Origin: an uncultured Phycisphaerales bacterium
GTDB lineage: Bacteria > Planctomycetota > Phycisphaerae > Phycisphaerales > SM1A02
Assembly: GCA_905480395.1 (NCBI GenBank)
Contig: CAJQQE010000007.1
Span: 1-48,875, forward strand
Length of the DNA: 48,875 nucleotides
Reading direction: 5' to 3'
In this document: in pieces, positions 8,334-18,860 of the stretch
Position numbering within the stretch: position 1 is the stretch's first letter
How the letters are laid out: each line of letters begins with the position of its first letter
Notes under the pieces: model-generated
Seen by the model: the letters and a program-made list of their open reading frames with translations, nothing else
Database searches by the model: none
Told to the model about the DNA's origin: nothing
Translations under genes and position numbers: made by a program

Positions 8334-8839
8334 GTGATTCGCCTTCCTCGGTGATCCAGTCGTGGTTCGCGGCGGCCGAACGTCCGGCGATTGCCGCGGC
8401 CATTGAAGCCGTCCATCTGGAGATCGCGGAGGCGATTCGGGAGGTCGGTCCGATCTGCCTGGCAAGCGGCAACTGTTGTCGATTTGAGGCGCACGGACAT
8501 CGGCTCTATGCCAGTGGACTTGAGGTTGCACGATGCGTGGCCATCTGCGCCAGCGAAGGGCGGGGAATCACCGTCGAGGATGTTGCATTCGCAGTCGAGC
8601 AGGGGAACTGCCCCTGGCAAGACGGCCGGCTCTGCACCGCCCGCGCGGGCCGACCGACCGGGTGCCGAGTCTACTTTTGTGATCCGCGGGCCGGCGAGGT
8701 CGTACCTCAACTCGCCGAGCGGGCCCACCAACGAATCAAGTCAATCCATGACCAGCACGGGATCAAATACGTCTACGGGGAATGGCGGATGATGCTCCGG
8801 GACGTCCTCGGGGAGAGTCCGGTCTCGACGAACTCGTGA
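8330..8839 (+). CDS. YkgJ-like cysteine cluster protein (second of a pair)
   Basis: The likely start is the GTG at 8330 (VSDSPSSVIQSW), preceded by AAGGA at a suitable distance and overlapping the previous stop by 4 bp. This gives 169 residues; the open frame upstream lies inside the preceding gene and should be ignored. The cysteines are arranged as in the neighbour but diverged: CLASGNCCRF, then CVAICASEG, then NCPWQDGRLCTARAGRPTGCRVYFCDP. The last segment keeps the family RP-x-x-CR motif, here RPTGCR. It ends in a basic helical tail (AERAHQRIKSIHDQH). Two related but unequal cysteine-cluster proteins in tandem suggest duplication and a heteromeric complex; this is inference. Confidence 0.85.
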   Translation: MSDSPSSVIQSWFAAAERPAIAAAIEAVHLEIAEAIREVGPICLASGNCCRFEAHGHRLYASGLEVARCVAICASEGRGITVEDVAFAVEQGNCPWQDGRLCTARAGRPTGCRVYFCDPRAGEVVPQLAERAHQRIKSIHDQHGIKYVYGEWRMMLRDVLGESPVSTNS

Positions 8840-9390
8840 TGTCTCAAGCGACAAAACCTATCTAAAGCCCGCGCTCCGTCTCTCTCGCCAGTCGAGAAGA
8901 AAGCATCATCTGTCGACGGTACTGGTCGTTCACAAACGCGAGGCGGAGGTCTGCGACCACGCTTGGAGCCAGGACGCCGAAGCCCCGATCGAGCGGGCGG
9001 GGCTCAAGGCGTGCGGCGATATCGAGAACGCGATCGCGGACTTCATTGGGTGCTTATGTGACGGGCGTCACAGGCTACCGGGTGAAAGCCATGCAATCGC
9101 GTTTTCAGACGTGACGGAAGACCTCCACGCGTTGGTGAAGGAGACGCCGCGCATCAAGCCGTACCGAATCATGGGACCAGCAGCGCTCGGTGGAAGCGAC
9201 GCACTGGAACATGGCGTTACCACCACCGACGGCGCGATCCCCGAAGGATCGACGTCTCCGCGATCCAGAAGCAGGCAAACTCGACGTTTCTGGTGAGGTT
9301 GGCCGGTCGTCTCAAGGGAAGCGAGGCGACCCTAGCCTCGTCAACGCGATCATCCTGCGGCGGCGAGCGGCGTCAGGATCTTCATGGCAA
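8840..9390. other. Intergenic stretch of about 550 bp with no convincing gene
   Basis: Between the second YkgJ-like gene and the rpoC terminator I find no ORF with a credible start, ribosome site and composition. Short frames on both strands are interrupted. One minus-strand segment (8862-9053) reads like the end of a protein and is listed separately. The region may be a decayed gene. Confidence 0.5.
8862..9053 (-). pseudogene. Possible remnant of a protein-coding gene (C-terminal fragment)
   Basis: The minus strand is open for 63 codons after an in-frame TAA and reads protein-like (RDRVLDIAARLEPRPLDRG, then ADLRLAFVNDQYRRQMMLSS) before a TAG at 8862. There is no start codon with a ribosome site at the upstream end; the first ATG is near the C-terminus. 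I do not recognise the family. It may be the tail of a degraded gene or chance coding in GC-rich DNA. Confidence 0.25.
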
Positions 9391-9391
9391 T

Positions 9392-9430
9392 AAAAAACGC
9401 GGGGAACGATCCGATGATCGTTCCCCGCGT
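9392..9430 (-). terminator. Rho-independent terminator of the rpmI-rplT-rpoB-rpoC block
   Basis: A perfect 15-bp stem (9397-9411 with 9416-9430) closes a 4-nt loop. On the minus strand it is followed at once by a run of six T (complement of 9392-9397). It lies 28 nt past the rpoC stop. Confidence 0.93.
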
Positions 9431-9457
9431 GAATTCATCGATTGATCACCGCAAGGA

Positions 9458-12400
9458 TCACTCCTCGCCGATGCCAGTCTCCTGAAGCTTCTCGGGAGTC
9501 AGCACTTCGACCACGGCGTCGCGGCGTTCGGCTCCGGCTTCCTCGGCGGCTCTCGCAGCTTCCTGTCGCATCTGCATCTCGGCCGCGAGATTTGCCTCCG
9601 GCTCGTCCACCAGTCGCTTGACCCGCATGCGGGTGTACTCGTGGAATCCGGTTCCGGCCGGGATGAGGTGGCCAAGCAGGACGTTCTCCTTGAGGCCTCG
9701 GAGCGTATCCACGGCACCCTTGAGTGACGCTTCGGTGAGCACCTTGGTGGTCTCCTGGAAACTCGCTCCCGAAAGGAACGACTCGGCTTGGAGGGACGCC
9801 TTGGTGATGCCGAGCAGAAGTGGCTGTGCCTTCACCGGCCGTGGCTTCTTCGTCTTGGCGATCGCCTTCTCGTCTTCCTTGGCCTTGTCATTGGCTTCCT
9901 TGATCTCTGACTTGAGGACCATGGCCCCGACCGGAAGGTCGGTGTCGCCCGGATCTTCGATCCGGAGCATCCCAGTGAGCTTGGTGTTCCACTCGCGATG
10001 CTGCCACTTGTCAACAACATCGTTCGGAAGCAGATCACTATCACCCGTTTCGGTGATCTTCACCTTGCCGAGCATTTGCCGCAGGATGATTTCGATGTGC
10101 TTGTCTGAGATCGGCACGCCCTGTGCTCGATAGACGTTCTGCACTTCGTCAAGCATGTAAAGATGAAGTTCGTCCTCACCCTTGATCTTGAGGATGTCGG
10201 CAGGAACCAGCGGGCCGTCGGTGAGACGATCGCCAGCTTCCGCGTGGTCTCCGGTATGCACCAACAGGGCGGTTCCCTGAGGAGCGTAGTGGGGGACCGG
10301 ATCGAGATCGCCTTCGGGATGGATGAGGATCGCCATCTTGCCCTTGCGCTTGTCGGGATCCAATTCCACTCGACCGGAGATCTCCGCCATGACCGCGGGG
10401 TCCTTGGGGATTCGTGCTTCGAAGATCTCGGTGACGCGAGGAAGACCACCGACGATGTCGGCAGAACGACTCGCACCCTTGGGAACACGAGCGAGCATTC
10501 GTCCGATGACGATGTCGTCGCCGTCCTCGACTTCAATTCGAGCATTCGCCGGAAGGTGATGGAAGTCAAGCGTGGTATCGCCGGTCTGATCGACGATCTT
10601 GATCTGAGGCGTTCGCTCTCCGGTATGGGAGGTGACGATCTTCTCGACCTTGCCGGCCTTGGTTTCCTCGACCTTGTAGGACTGGTCTTCAACCAGATTC
10701 TCGAATCGAATGACCCCGCTCTTCTCGGCGAGAATCGGGCTCATATGGGGATTCCACTCAACGATGGTGGCACCCTTCGAGACCTTGGCGCCCTCGGGGT
10801 GACGCAGTGTCGCACCGTAGGGGACCTTGAACTTGTCGATCTCACGACCCTTGTCATCAACAAGGTGGACTTCGCCGTTTCGCTTGAGCGCGACGAGCTT
10901 GACCACGCCTTCGTCATCAGTCACGTTGACCGCATTGCAGTCTACGAGGGTGATGAATCCGCCCGCGGGCGCGAACCAACTGGTTTCTGCGAGCGACCGA
11001 GTCGCCGTACCACCGGTATGGAACGTTCGCATCGTGAGCTGCGTACCAGGCTCACCGATCGACTGAGCGGCGATGATTCCGACCGCGAGTCCTCGTTCGA
11101 CGGGCTGGCCGGTTGAGAGGTCGCGTCCGTAACAGGTTGCACACACGCCGCGAGGCGTGAAGCAGGTCAGGGGGCTTCGAACGTGGACCGATGGGATGCC
11201 GAGTTCGTCGATCCGCTTGGCCGCGGCATCGCCGATGATGTGATTCTTCTTCACGATCAATGTGTCGAGAAGAGGATCTCGGATGTCCATCATGCTCGTT
11301 CGACCGATGATCTGGTCTTCGAGCGGAACGTCTACTTCCTCACCCTTGAAGATGGCTCGCTTCGCGATGCCTTGGGTGGTGCCACAGTCGGCTTCGATGA
11401 CCACCACGGACTGTGCGACGTCGCAGAGTTTCCGGGTCAGGTAGCCGGAGTCCGCGGTCTTGAGCGCGGTATCGGCCAGTCCCTTTCGGGCACCATGGGT
11501 GGAGGAGAAATATTCGAGAACATTCAATCCTTCGCGGAAGTTCGCACGGATCGGTGTTTCGATGATCTCGCCACTGGGCTTGGCCATGAGGCCTCGCATC
11601 CCAGCGAGCTGCTGCATCTGACTGTTATTGCCTCGAGCACCCGAGTTCATAAAGAGATAAACGGGGTTGAGGTAGCGATTGCCTTCCTTCTTGTCGATCG
11701 AGGTTTCCTCATGGGTCATCGGATCGCGGCGATCCTCCTTGAGGGCGTAGATCAACTTGTCGGTCAGTTCTTTTCGGCAGGTTGCCCAGATGTCAAGAAG
11801 GGCATTGTGCCGCTCTCGCTCGGTGATCGCACCGCTTTGATACTGCTTCTCGATCCGGTCAACCTTCTTCTGGGCGTTGTCCAGAAGTTCCTTCTTTTCG
11901 GTGGGGATCCGAAGGTCATTGACACCGAATGAAAGGCCAGACGTCGTCGAGTGCTTGAAGCCGACTTCCTTCATCCCATCGAGCAGATCGATGGTCGAAG
12001 ACTTGCCAAGGCGTTCATACGTCTCATCGATGACGCGGGCGCAGCCCTTCTTGCTGAGGAAGCAGTTGTAGTACGGCATCCGCTCCCGTTCGGGGAGGAT
12101 TTCATTAAAGATGATCCGTCCGACCGTAGTGCGGACCCGGCGGTTGTCGGGCATCGGCTCGACGGAAGACTTCTCACTGTTGGTCAGCGTCAAGAAGTCC
12201 TTGAGTCGGACCTGAATGTGATCGTGGATTCGAATCTCGCCGAAGTCGAAGGCGAGCATCGCCTCCATTTCATCCTTGAAGACCCGGAGCTCGTCGAGGG
12301 GGCGTTCCGCTTCGTCGTTGTTCTCTTCCGTGAGGAAGGCCACGCCCATGACGATATCTTGCGAGGGACTGACAATCGGGTTGCCATTCGCCGGGCTAAA

Positions 12401-13858
12401 CACGTTGTGGAGCGAGAGCATGAGGACGTGGGCCTCAGCCTGTGCCTCAAGCGAAAGCGGAAGATGGACCGCCATCTGGTCACCGTCGAAGTCGGCGTTG
12501 TAGCCGGTGCACACCAGAGGGTGGATCTTGATGGCATTGCCTTCGACCAGCACTGGCTCGAATGCCTGGATACCCATCCGGTGAAGGGTGGGGGCCCGGT
12601 TCAGAAGCACGGGGTGGTTACGAATGACCTGCTCGAGAATGTCCCAGACTTCAGGGTCACGCCGTTCGAGCATGCGCTTGGCGCTCTTGATCGTGTCCGC
12701 GTAGCCGTGCTGCTTGAGCTTACGGATGATGAAGGGTTGGAAGAGTTCGAGAGCGATCTTCTTTGGAAGGCCGCATTGCCAGAGCTTGAGCTCCGGCCCG
12801 ACCACGATGACCGAACGCGCGGAATAATCGACCCGCTTGCCGAGTAGGTTCTCGCGGAAACGACCCTGCTTGCCCTTGATCATGTCGGTGATCGACTTGA
12901 GGGGGCGGTTGGACGAACCCAAGACGGGGCGACGACAGCGACCGTTATCAAACAGTGCATCGACAGCCTGCTGGAGCATCCGCTTTTCGTTGCGGATGAT
13001 CACCTCAGGTGCGTTGAGGTCCATCAGCTTCTTGAGACGGTTGTTTCGGTTGATGATCCGGCGATAGAGATCGTTGAGATCGCTGGTGGCGAAGTTTCCG
13101 CTCTCGAGGAGGACCAGCGGGCGGAGATCCGGTGGGATGACCGGCACCACGTCGAGGACCATCCATGTTGGATCGTTCTCGGAGCCGCGGATCTGTTCCA
13201 CAAGCTTCAGTCGCTTGGAGAGGTCCTTCTTCTTCTGCTTGCTGCGGGTCTTGTCGAGGCCATCTCGGAGCTCGAACGCCAACTCGGTGAGGTCGAGCTG
13301 GTCGAGCAGTTCCCGAATCGCCTCGGCGCCCATCATGGCGGTGAAAGCGCTGGCTCCGAACTTCTCGCGGGATTCGCGATACTCGTCTTCGGTGAGGACC
13401 TGGCGGGTGGTCAGCTCGGTGTCACCGGCGTCCGTGACCACGTAGTCCTGGAAGTAAATGATCTTCTCAAGATCACCGGTCTTCATCTCCAGCAGATTCC
13501 CGAGGCGGGAAGGCATGGCTTTGAAGAACCAGATGTGGACGATCGGAGCCGCCAGGTTGATGTGGCCCATTCGCTTCCGACGAACGCGAGAGTGGGTCAC
13601 CTTCACGCCGCAGCGGTCGCAGATGATGCCCTTGTACTTCGTGCCCTTGTACTTACCGCACGCACATTCGTAGTCCCGCTCGGGACCGAAGATGCGTTCG
13701 CAGAACAGGCCGTCCTTTTCGGGGCGGTAGGTTCGGTAGTTGATGGTTTCGGGGCGTTTGACCTCGCCGAAACTCCAACTACGAATATCATTGGGGCTGG
13801 CTAGGGTGATCTTCACCGAGCCGTAGTCATTGACGCGATCAAAGACGTTTTCAGACAT
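9458..13858 (-). CDS. rpoC: DNA-directed RNA polymerase subunit beta'
   Basis: This is the largest core polymerase subunit and carries the catalytic magnesium. The 1466 residues include the N-terminal zinc-binding cysteines C65, C67, C80 and C83 ([17 protein letters not shown]) and the absolutely conserved NADFDGDQM (454-462), whose three Asp hold the Mg2+. The second zinc site is [19 protein letters not shown], and the trigger-loop/bridge region includes [20 protein letters not shown]. The size resembles other single-chain bacterial beta' proteins. It starts 68 bp after rpoB ends and is followed by a strong terminator. The C-terminal tail ([18 protein letters not shown]) is charged and Ala/Glu-rich, probably flexible. 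Confidence 0.98.
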   Translation of the reverse strand: MSENVFDRVNDYGSVKITLASPNDIRSWSFGEVKRPETINYRTYRPEKDGLFCERIFGPERDYECACGKYKGTKYKGIICDRCGVKVTHSRVRRKRMGHINLAAPIVHIWFFKAMPSRLGNLLEMKTGDLEKIIYFQDYVVTDAGDTELTTRQVLTEDEYRESREKFGASAFTAMMGAEAIRELLDQLDLTELAFELRDGLDKTRSKQKKKDLSKRLKLVEQIRGSENDPTWMVLDVVPVIPPDLRPLVLLESGNFATSDLNDLYRRIINRNNRLKKLMDLNAPEVIIRNEKRMLQQAVDALFDNGRCRRPVLGSSNRPLKSITDMIKGKQGRFRENLLGKRVDYSARSVIVVGPELKLWQCGLPKKIALELFQPFIIRKLKQHGYADTIKSAKRMLERRDPEVWDILEQVIRNHPVLLNRAPTLHRMGIQAFEPVLVEGNAIKIHPLVCTGYNADFDGDQMAVHLPLSLEAQAEAHVLMLSLHNVFSPANGNPIVSPSQDIVMGVAFLTEENNDEAERPLDELRVFKDEMEAMLAFDFGEIRIHDHIQVRLKDFLTLTNSEKSSVEPMPDNRRVRTTVGRIIFNEILPERERMPYYNCFLSKKGCARVIDETYERLGKSSTIDLLDGMKEVGFKHSTTSGLSFGVNDLRIPTEKKELLDNAQKKVDRIEKQYQSGAITERERHNALLDIWATCRKELTDKLIYALKEDRRDPMTHEETSIDKKEGNRYLNPVYLFMNSGARGNNSQMQQLAGMRGLMAKPSGEIIETPIRANFREGLNVLEYFSSTHGARKGLADTALKTADSGYLTRKLCDVAQSVVVIEADCGTTQGIAKRAIFKGEEVDVPLEDQIIGRTSMMDIRDPLLDTLIVKKNHIIGDAAAKRIDELGIPSVHVRSPLTCFTPRGVCATCYGRDLSTGQPVERGLAVGIIAAQSIGEPGTQLTMRTFHTGGTATRSLAETSWFAPAGGFITLVDCNAVNVTDDEGVVKLVALKRNGEVHLVDDKGREIDKFKVPYGATLRHPEGAKVSKGATIVEWNPHMSPILAEKSGVIRFENLVEDQSYKVEETKAGKVEKIVTSHTGERTPQIKIVDQTGDTTLDFHHLPANARIEVEDGDDIVIGRMLARVPKGASRSADIVGGLPRVTEIFEARIPKDPAVMAEISGRVELDPDKRKGKMAILIHPEGDLDPVPHYAPQGTALLVHTGDHAEAGDRLTDGPLVPADILKIKGEDELHLYMLDEVQNVYRAQGVPISDKHIEIILRQMLGKVKITETGDSDLLPNDVVDKWQHREWNTKLTGMLRIEDPGDTDLPVGAMVLKSEIKEANDKAKEDEKAIAKTKKPRPVKAQPLLLGITKASLQAESFLSGASFQETTKVLTEASLKGAVDTLRGLKENVLLGHLIPAGTGFHEYTRMRVKRLVDEPEANLAAEMQMRQEAARAAEEAGAERRDAVVEVLTPEKLQETGIGEE

Positions 13859-13926
13859 TTCGGTCGTGCTCCCGCGGGCGGGTTTGCTGCAAATCGAAGA
13901 AAGGGACGATCAGAGAGCGGGGGTGG

Positions 13927-16900
13927 TCAAAGGACCGAGCCCGTCTCCTCCTGTTCCTTCTCCAGAGAGATGTTCATGCCGAGACCCTTGATCTCGTGGC
14001 AGAGAACGTCGAACACCACAGGCATACCGGCCTGAAGCGTGTTCGTGCCCTTCACCATCGAATCGTAGATCTTCGTTCGGCCCTCGACGTCGTCGCTCTT
14101 GACAGTCAGGAGCTCTTGGAGAACGTAGGCGGCGCCGTACGCTTCCAAGCCCCAGACTTCCATTTCTCCGAACCGCTGCCCGCCGGTACGAGCCTTGCCG
14201 CCGAGCGGTTGCTGCGTAATGAGCGAGTAGGGGCCCGTCGAACGAGCGTGGATTTTGTCATCCACCAGATGGTGGAGCTTGAGCATGTACATGTAGCCGA
14301 CGGTCGTCCGCTCTTTGAACGGCTCACCGCTGCGGCCATCATGAAGCTGAATCTTGCCGTCAACAGGCATGTTGGCGAGGAGTTCCCGAGGATGGCCCGG
14401 GTTCTTGCCAGTCTGCTCGAAGGCGTCGATCTTGCTCTTGACGTGGTGGTTGGCTTCGCTGACCGAACCAAAGATCTCGGCTTCGGTCGCACCGTCGAAC
14501 ACCGGGGTGATTGCCTGGAATCCAAGGACCGCCGCCGCCCACCCGAGGTGAGTCTCGAGAATCTGACCCACGTTCATTCGACTCGGCACACCGAGTGGAT
14601 TGAGCAGGATATCGACGGGCGTCCCGTCTTCGAGGAATGGCATGTCTTCTTCGGCGACGATCCGGGCGATGACGCCCTTGTTGCCGTGGCGACCAGCCAT
14701 CTTGTCACCAACCGAGAGGTGTCGCTTGGTGGCAACGTAGACCTTGACCATCTCGAGGACGCCGGAGGCAAGCTCATCACCACGCTTCATATGAGCGAGT
14801 CGACGTTGCTTTTCCTTCTCGATCCCTTCGATGCGTGGCCAGAATCGGTTCTTCTCGGCAATCGCGGTTTCTCGGGCGTCCTTCGAGCCCTTGATCCACT
14901 TGTCGTTGAAGTTCTCCAGCTGTTCCATGATGACTTCGGGAATGTCACTCGCGCCGACCTTCTGACGGGTCGAGGGGTCAATCATCTCCGACTCGGTCAT
15001 GCCGTTGATCTTGCCGACCATTTCACGGAAGAGGTTGATGGCCTTCTGGTCCATCAACTCTTCGTAAGACTGCATGTCCTTGGAAAGCTGCTTCTTCTGA
15101 TCGTCGTTGAGGTGCATCCGACGACTGAAGTGGCGAGTGCCGATGACCACGCCGGCGGTTCCGGCGGGGACTTCGAGCGAATCGTTCTTCACGTCCTCAC
15201 CCGCGCGACCGAAGATCGCATGGAGAAGCTTCTCTTCTGGGCTCAGTTCGGACTTGCTCTTTGGACTGACCTTGCCGACCAAGATGTCGCCAGGTCCGAC
15301 CCGGGCGCCCATTCGGATGATGCCAACATCATCGAGGTTTCGGAGCATCTTCTCAGAGACGTTCGGGATGTCCGAGGTGAATTCCTCGCGTCCAAGCTTG
15401 GTCTCGCGGATCTCGACTTCGAACGAGTCGATGTGGATCGAGGTGAAAGCATCATCCTTGACGAGGCGTTCGTTGATGACGATCGCATCTTCAAAGTTGT
15501 AGCCGTCAAAGGTATTGAACGCGACGAGTGCGTTTCGTCCGATGGCGAGCTGACCCATCTCCGTTGAAGCACCATCGGCCACGATCTGGCCTGCTTCGAC
15601 CTTCTGGCCGATGCGGACCACTGGCTTCTGGTTCTGGCAGGTTCGTTCGTTGAGGCCTCGGAACTTCCGAAGTTCGTACTCGTCTGCGTTGTCGATGACG
15701 ATCTTCGATGAGTCGACGAAGGTCACTTCGCCGGCCCGACGGGCGGTGACGATCATGCCCGAGTAGGGGCCGATCTCAAGTTCCATGCCGGTCGAGACCA
15801 GTGGGGGGTCAACCTTGATCAGCGGCACGGCCTGCCGCTGCATGTTTGAACCCATCAATGCCCGGTTGGCATCGTCATGTTCAAGGAAGGGGATCAGCGA
15901 CGCGGAGATACCAACGATCTGCTTCGGTGAAATATCGACGTACTCAACCTCGCCAGCATCGACGAGCAGCAGATCGCCGTCCTTGCGGGCCAAGAGATTG
16001 CCTTCCATCAGGCGACCGTCGGAATCGATGGCATCACTCGTCGCGAGCACCCGTTGCAATTCTTCGTCGGCTCGGAGCAGATCGACGGTGCTAGTGACCT
16101 TGCCAGCCTTGACCTTGCGATACGGCGTCTTGAGGAAGCCGTAGTCGTCGATCTCGGAGTAGATACCCAGCGACGCGATCAAGCCGATGTTCGTGCCTTC
16201 TGGCGTTTCGATCGGGCAGATTCGGCCGTAGTGAGAGATGTGGACGTCGCGAACTTCAAAGCCGGCTCGCTTGCGGTTGAGACCACCTGGTCCGAGGGCC
16301 GAAAGTCGACGCTCATGCACCAGCATCGAGAGGGGGTTCGTCTGGTCGACGACCTGCGAGAGCTCGGATCGACCAAAGAAGAAGTCGATGGCGCTGGAGA
16401 TGCTCTTGGAGTTCACCAGATCGCTGACGCGACTGAGTTCGTCCGGATCCTTCACGCTCATCCGCTCTTGGACGGTGCGGCGGAGTTTCAGGAAGCCCTT
16501 GCGCATCTCTTCAACCGCGAGTTCATCGAGGGTTCGGAGACGTCGGTTGCCCAAGTGGTCGATATCGTCGACGTGAGCTCGTGATCGTTTGGCACGAAGG
16601 TCCATGATGTACCGGACCACCGCGAGGAAATCCTCGGCGTAGAGGTACTGTTCGGACTCATCGCGAACCTTGTAGACCTTGTCGTCCTCGAACTTTCGGT
16701 TAATGCGGAATCGACCCACACGGCCGAGCCGGTAGCGGTTGTCATCGGAGAACTTCTCGATGAAGAGCGACTTGGCTTTGTCCAGCTGCGGCGGGTTGCC
16801 GGGACGAAGCCGTCCGTAGATTTTCAGCAACGCCGCTTCGTGCTCGGTGACTTCAGCAAGGAAGTCCAAGCGTTCTTCAGCCAGCGTGTTGAGGATCAGG

Positions 16901-17775
16901 GGGTCCGCCGCATCGGTGATGACGCGGATTGACTTGAGGCCGGATGCCTGAATGTCCTCAAGGGCGTCGCCGATCATCCGTCCGACGGAGCAGATTTCCT
17001 CGCCGGTGTCGGTATCAACAATCATCTCCGACGAGTAGTACTCGGGGAGGAGCTTTTCGACCTTGACGCTCTTCACGTCGTAGAAAAGTTGGAGAAGCTG
17101 ATCGGTCGAAGAAAATTCCTCGCTCAGGGCTCGGAGGAAAGTGGTTGCGGCGAGCTTGGTGGACTGGTCGATTCGCATCGCCAGAACGTCCTTCTTCGTC
17201 ACTTCCAGCTCGATCCAAGACCCACGTTCCGGGATGATTCGGGCGCTGTGAAGCGGACGGTCACCGAAACTCGAAGCGATGGAGAAGTCCACACCGGGGG
17301 AGCGATGCAACTGGCTCACGATGACGCGCTCTGCACCGTTGACGATGAATTCGCCACCGCCGGAGAAGTTGCTGGCTCGGGCCGTCTCCCAGGGGAGTCG
17401 AACGCCGGCCATGACCGGGATCTCGCCGAGGTAGATGTCCTCTTCGGGAGTCTCCGCCACGCCGTCGCGATGGAATCGGACCCGCACCCGGAACGGCATG
17501 CCGTAGGTCAGCCGCAATTCTCGGCACTCATCAGGGGTGTACCGAGGCTCGTCGATCGAATAGTTGACGTACTCGAGTCGCATCGAGCCGTCGTAACTCT
17601 CGATCGGGAATACCTCGCTCAACAGCCCTTGGAGGCCGAATTCCTTCGACCGCTTATCGGGATCGATTTCAAGTTGAAGGAAACGGTCGTAGGCGTCCCT
17701 CTGAACTCTCACGAGATCTGGGATACGCAGGCCGTCCTGCCTCTTGCCGAAATCGCGGATGGTTCGGGTGGTCAT
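13927..17775 (-). CDS. rpoB: DNA-directed RNA polymerase subunit beta
   Basis: This is the second-largest core polymerase subunit. The start at 17775 ([20 protein letters not shown]) is chosen because GAGGAA lies about 9 nt upstream and the sequence matches the family N-terminus. The open frame continues upstream into rplT, and that extension is not real. The 1282 residues include the rifampicin-pocket region ([20 protein letters not shown], then [20 protein letters not shown]) and the catalytic-channel motif [17 protein letters not shown]-terminal elements include [19 protein letters not shown], which contacts beta'. The gene lies 139 bp downstream of rplT rather than after rplJ-rplL, which is the usual bacterial order. 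Confidence 0.98.
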   Translation of the reverse strand: MTTRTIRDFGKRQDGLRIPDLVRVQRDAYDRFLQLEIDPDKRSKEFGLQGLLSEVFPIESYDGSMRLEYVNYSIDEPRYTPDECRELRLTYGMPFRVRVRFHRDGVAETPEEDIYLGEIPVMAGVRLPWETARASNFSGGGEFIVNGAERVIVSQLHRSPGVDFSIASSFGDRPLHSARIIPERGSWIELEVTKKDVLAMRIDQSTKLAATTFLRALSEEFSSTDQLLQLFYDVKSVKVEKLLPEYYSSEMIVDTDTGEEICSVGRMIGDALEDIQASGLKSIRVITDAADPLILNTLAEERLDFLAEVTEHEAALLKIYGRLRPGNPPQLDKAKSLFIEKFSDDNRYRLGRVGRFRINRKFEDDKVYKVRDESEQYLYAEDFLAVVRYIMDLRAKRSRAHVDDIDHLGNRRLRTLDELAVEEMRKGFLKLRRTVQERMSVKDPDELSRVSDLVNSKSISSAIDFFFGRSELSQVVDQTNPLSMLVHERRLSALGPGGLNRKRAGFEVRDVHISHYGRICPIETPEGTNIGLIASLGIYSEIDDYGFLKTPYRKVKAGKVTSTVDLLRADEELQRVLATSDAIDSDGRLMEGNLLARKDGDLLLVDAGEVEYVDISPKQIVGISASLIPFLEHDDANRALMGSNMQRQAVPLIKVDPPLVSTGMELEIGPYSGMIVTARRAGEVTFVDSSKIVIDNADEYELRKFRGLNERTCQNQKPVVRIGQKVEAGQIVADGASTEMGQLAIGRNALVAFNTFDGYNFEDAIVINERLVKDDAFTSIHIDSFEVEIRETKLGREEFTSDIPNVSEKMLRNLDDVGIIRMGARVGPGDILVGKVSPKSKSELSPEEKLLHAIFGRAGEDVKNDSLEVPAGTAGVVIGTRHFSRRMHLNDDQKKQLSKDMQSYEELMDQKAINLFREMVGKINGMTESEMIDPSTRQKVGASDIPEVIMEQLENFNDKWIKGSKDARETAIAEKNRFWPRIEGIEKEKQRRLAHMKRGDELASGVLEMVKVYVATKRHLSVGDKMAGRHGNKGVIARIVAEEDMPFLEDGTPVDILLNPLGVPSRMNVGQILETHLGWAAAVLGFQAITPVFDGATEAEIFGSVSEANHHVKSKIDAFEQTGKNPGHPRELLANMPVDGKIQLHDGRSGEPFKERTTVGYMYMLKLHHLVDDKIHARSTGPYSLITQQPLGGKARTGGQRFGEMEVWGLEAYGAAYVLQELLTVKSDDVEGRTKIYDSMVKGTNTLQAGMPVVFDVLCHEIKGLGMNISLEKEQEETGSVL

Positions 17776-17914
17776 CCAGTTTTTTCCTCGACCAGCCAGG
17801 CTCGCCGAAGTGACTCGGCAAACATGGCGTGTATGTGTCACGAATCCACACGAAGCGTTGGTGGAATCCGCAGGCAATCGGTCCGCGGGGGCGGGGCCGA
17901 TCGAGTGAAGGCGA

Positions 17915-18283
17915 TCAAGCCGCGTTGGCGGCTGCGTTGGCGTTCGCAGTCTCGACGAGGCCGTCAAAGACTGACGGATCCTCAATCGCGATCTGGCTCA
18001 ACATCTTCCGGTTCAGGAGGATTCCAGCTCGCTGGAGCCCATTCATGAAGACGCTGTATCTGGTGCCGCGCATCCGGCATGCCGCCGTGATTCGGATAAT
18101 CCAGAGACGGCGGTAGTCACGCTTTCGAGCACGACGATCGCGGAATGCAAATCGGCCGGCTCGCATGAGCGCGACTTTTGCCTGCTGCTTGTGTCGGCTC
18201 TTCGTTCCAAAATAACCGCGGGCTTTCCGCAGTAATCGACGTCTTGCCTTGGTACGGGCCGCACCTTTGCGAACTCGTGGCAT
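17915..18283 (-). CDS. rplT: 50S ribosomal protein L20
   Basis: L20 is an early-assembly 23S rRNA-binding protein and, in several bacteria, the repressor of its own operon. The 122 residues begin [20 protein letters not shown] and carry the typical basic N-terminal helix and the core [19 protein letters not shown]. The Ala/Asn-rich C-terminus ([13 protein letters not shown]) is unusual but harmless-looking. AGGAG at 18290-18294 gives a 6-nt spacing to the start. The 141-nt gap to rpmI holds overlapping hairpins close to this ribosome site, described separately. rpmI lies upstream and rpoB downstream. Confidence 0.97.
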   Translation of the reverse strand: MPRVRKGAARTKARRRLLRKARGYFGTKSRHKQQAKVALMRAGRFAFRDRRARKRDYRRLWIIRITAACRMRGTRYSVFMNGLQRAGILLNRKMLSQIAIEDPSVFDGLVETANANAAANAA

Positions 18284-18289
18284 GGCTCT

Positions 18290-18328
18290 CTCCTAAAATG
18301 CCTCGGCGGAGGCCTCCGTTTGGAGGCA
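18290..18328 (-). promoter_or_regulatory. Overlapping hairpins upstream of the rplT ribosome-binding site
   Basis: On the minus strand, GCCTCC-aaac-GGAGGC (18312-18327) and GCCTC-cgcc-GAGGC (18300-18313) share two bases and cannot both form fully; GAGGCCTC (18309-18316) is itself palindromic. The second hairpin is followed by ATTTT and then the AGGAG of rplT. This could be a translational control site for L20 or a weak attenuator; no matching rRNA mimic was tested. Confidence 0.45.
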
Positions 18329-18424
18329 CTTCAGACCCGACGGGCGAATCCTGGCTGGGGATGAAAATTCCCGCGGTCGATGAACGACAATGGGAACGAG
18401 ACACGAACGGACAGTCGATCGAAA

Positions 18425-18685
18425 TCAGTCGTCGCTGGCGGTTTTTGCCGATTTCTTGGCATCCGCGACGGACTTCTCCTGCGACCGAAGAGGCCTGAAT
18501 AGGAGCTTTCCAAGTCGGCCCATGTCGCCGGCTCGAGCGTATCGCGCCTTGCGATAGCCTCGAACCTGCTCACCGGTCTTGTTGCTCTTGAGGTGACGGC
18601 TATGGGGACGGCGGAACCGTACCTTGCCCGACTTGGTGATCTTGATCCGCTTCAGCAGACCTTTATGGGACTTGCTCTTGGGCAT
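18425..18685 (-). CDS. rpmI: 50S ribosomal protein L35
   Basis: This small basic ribosomal protein starts MPKSKSHKGLLKRIKITKSG, with the conserved core KVRFRRPHSRHLKSNKT. It is 86 residues, longer than the usual 64-67 because of a C-terminal extension (FRPLRSQEKSVADAKKSAKT). In most bacteria it sits between infC and rplT; here rplT follows but infC is absent upstream. A sigma-70-type promoter is visible about 50 bp upstream, making this the first gene of the rpmI-rplT-rpoB-rpoC block. Confidence 0.95.
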   Translation of the reverse strand: MPKSKSHKGLLKRIKITKSGKVRFRRPHSRHLKSNKTGEQVRGYRKARYARAGDMGRLGKLLFRPLRSQEKSVADAKKSAKTASDD

Positions 18686-18739
18686 GCAGCACCGTCTCGA
18701 TGACGAGGAAATATTGAGGGAACACTGGGCGAATCGAGG

Positions 18740-18769
18740 ATCATAGCGTCGATCCGATGGCCGCGTCTA
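18740..18769 (-). promoter_or_regulatory. Probable sigma-70-type promoter of rpmI
   Basis: On the minus strand TAGACG (18764-18769) and TATGAT (18740-18745) are separated by 18 bp; they match the consensus boxes at four and five of six positions. Transcription would start near 18733, giving a leader of about 48 nt before the rpmI ATG. Confidence 0.5.
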
Positions 18770-18794
18770 GTGCCTGAGGGCCGTTGTTTACAGA

Positions 18795-18825
18795 GTTTTG
18801 AGAAAAACCCTCTTTTTCTTAAGAA
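18795..18825. repeat. AT-rich inverted repeat between the anti-sigma-like gene and rpmI
   Basis: AGAAAAA (18801-18807) and TTTTTCT (18813-18819) form an inverted repeat that extends by several A-T and G-T pairs. It stands out in GC-rich DNA. It could be a weak terminator for the upstream minus-strand gene or a distal activating element for the rpmI promoter; neither is proven. Confidence 0.4.
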
Positions 18826-18860
18826 TTTAGACGACACCCAGGGCCTGGTGGTCGGCAGGC

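Noticed and set aside
10163-11116. Plus-strand ORF of 317 codons over rpoC
   Set aside because: It is a shadow of rpoC codons; no start context.
13996-15567. Long plus-strand ORF (523 codons) opposite rpoB
   Set aside because: It is antisense to a clearly conserved rpoB; GC-rich genes in this genome routinely leave long open antisense frames. It has no ribosome site and no family features.
17776-17985. Longer N-terminus for RpoB
   Set aside because: It would overlap rplT and has no family similarity; the ATG at 17775 has GAGGAA correctly placed.
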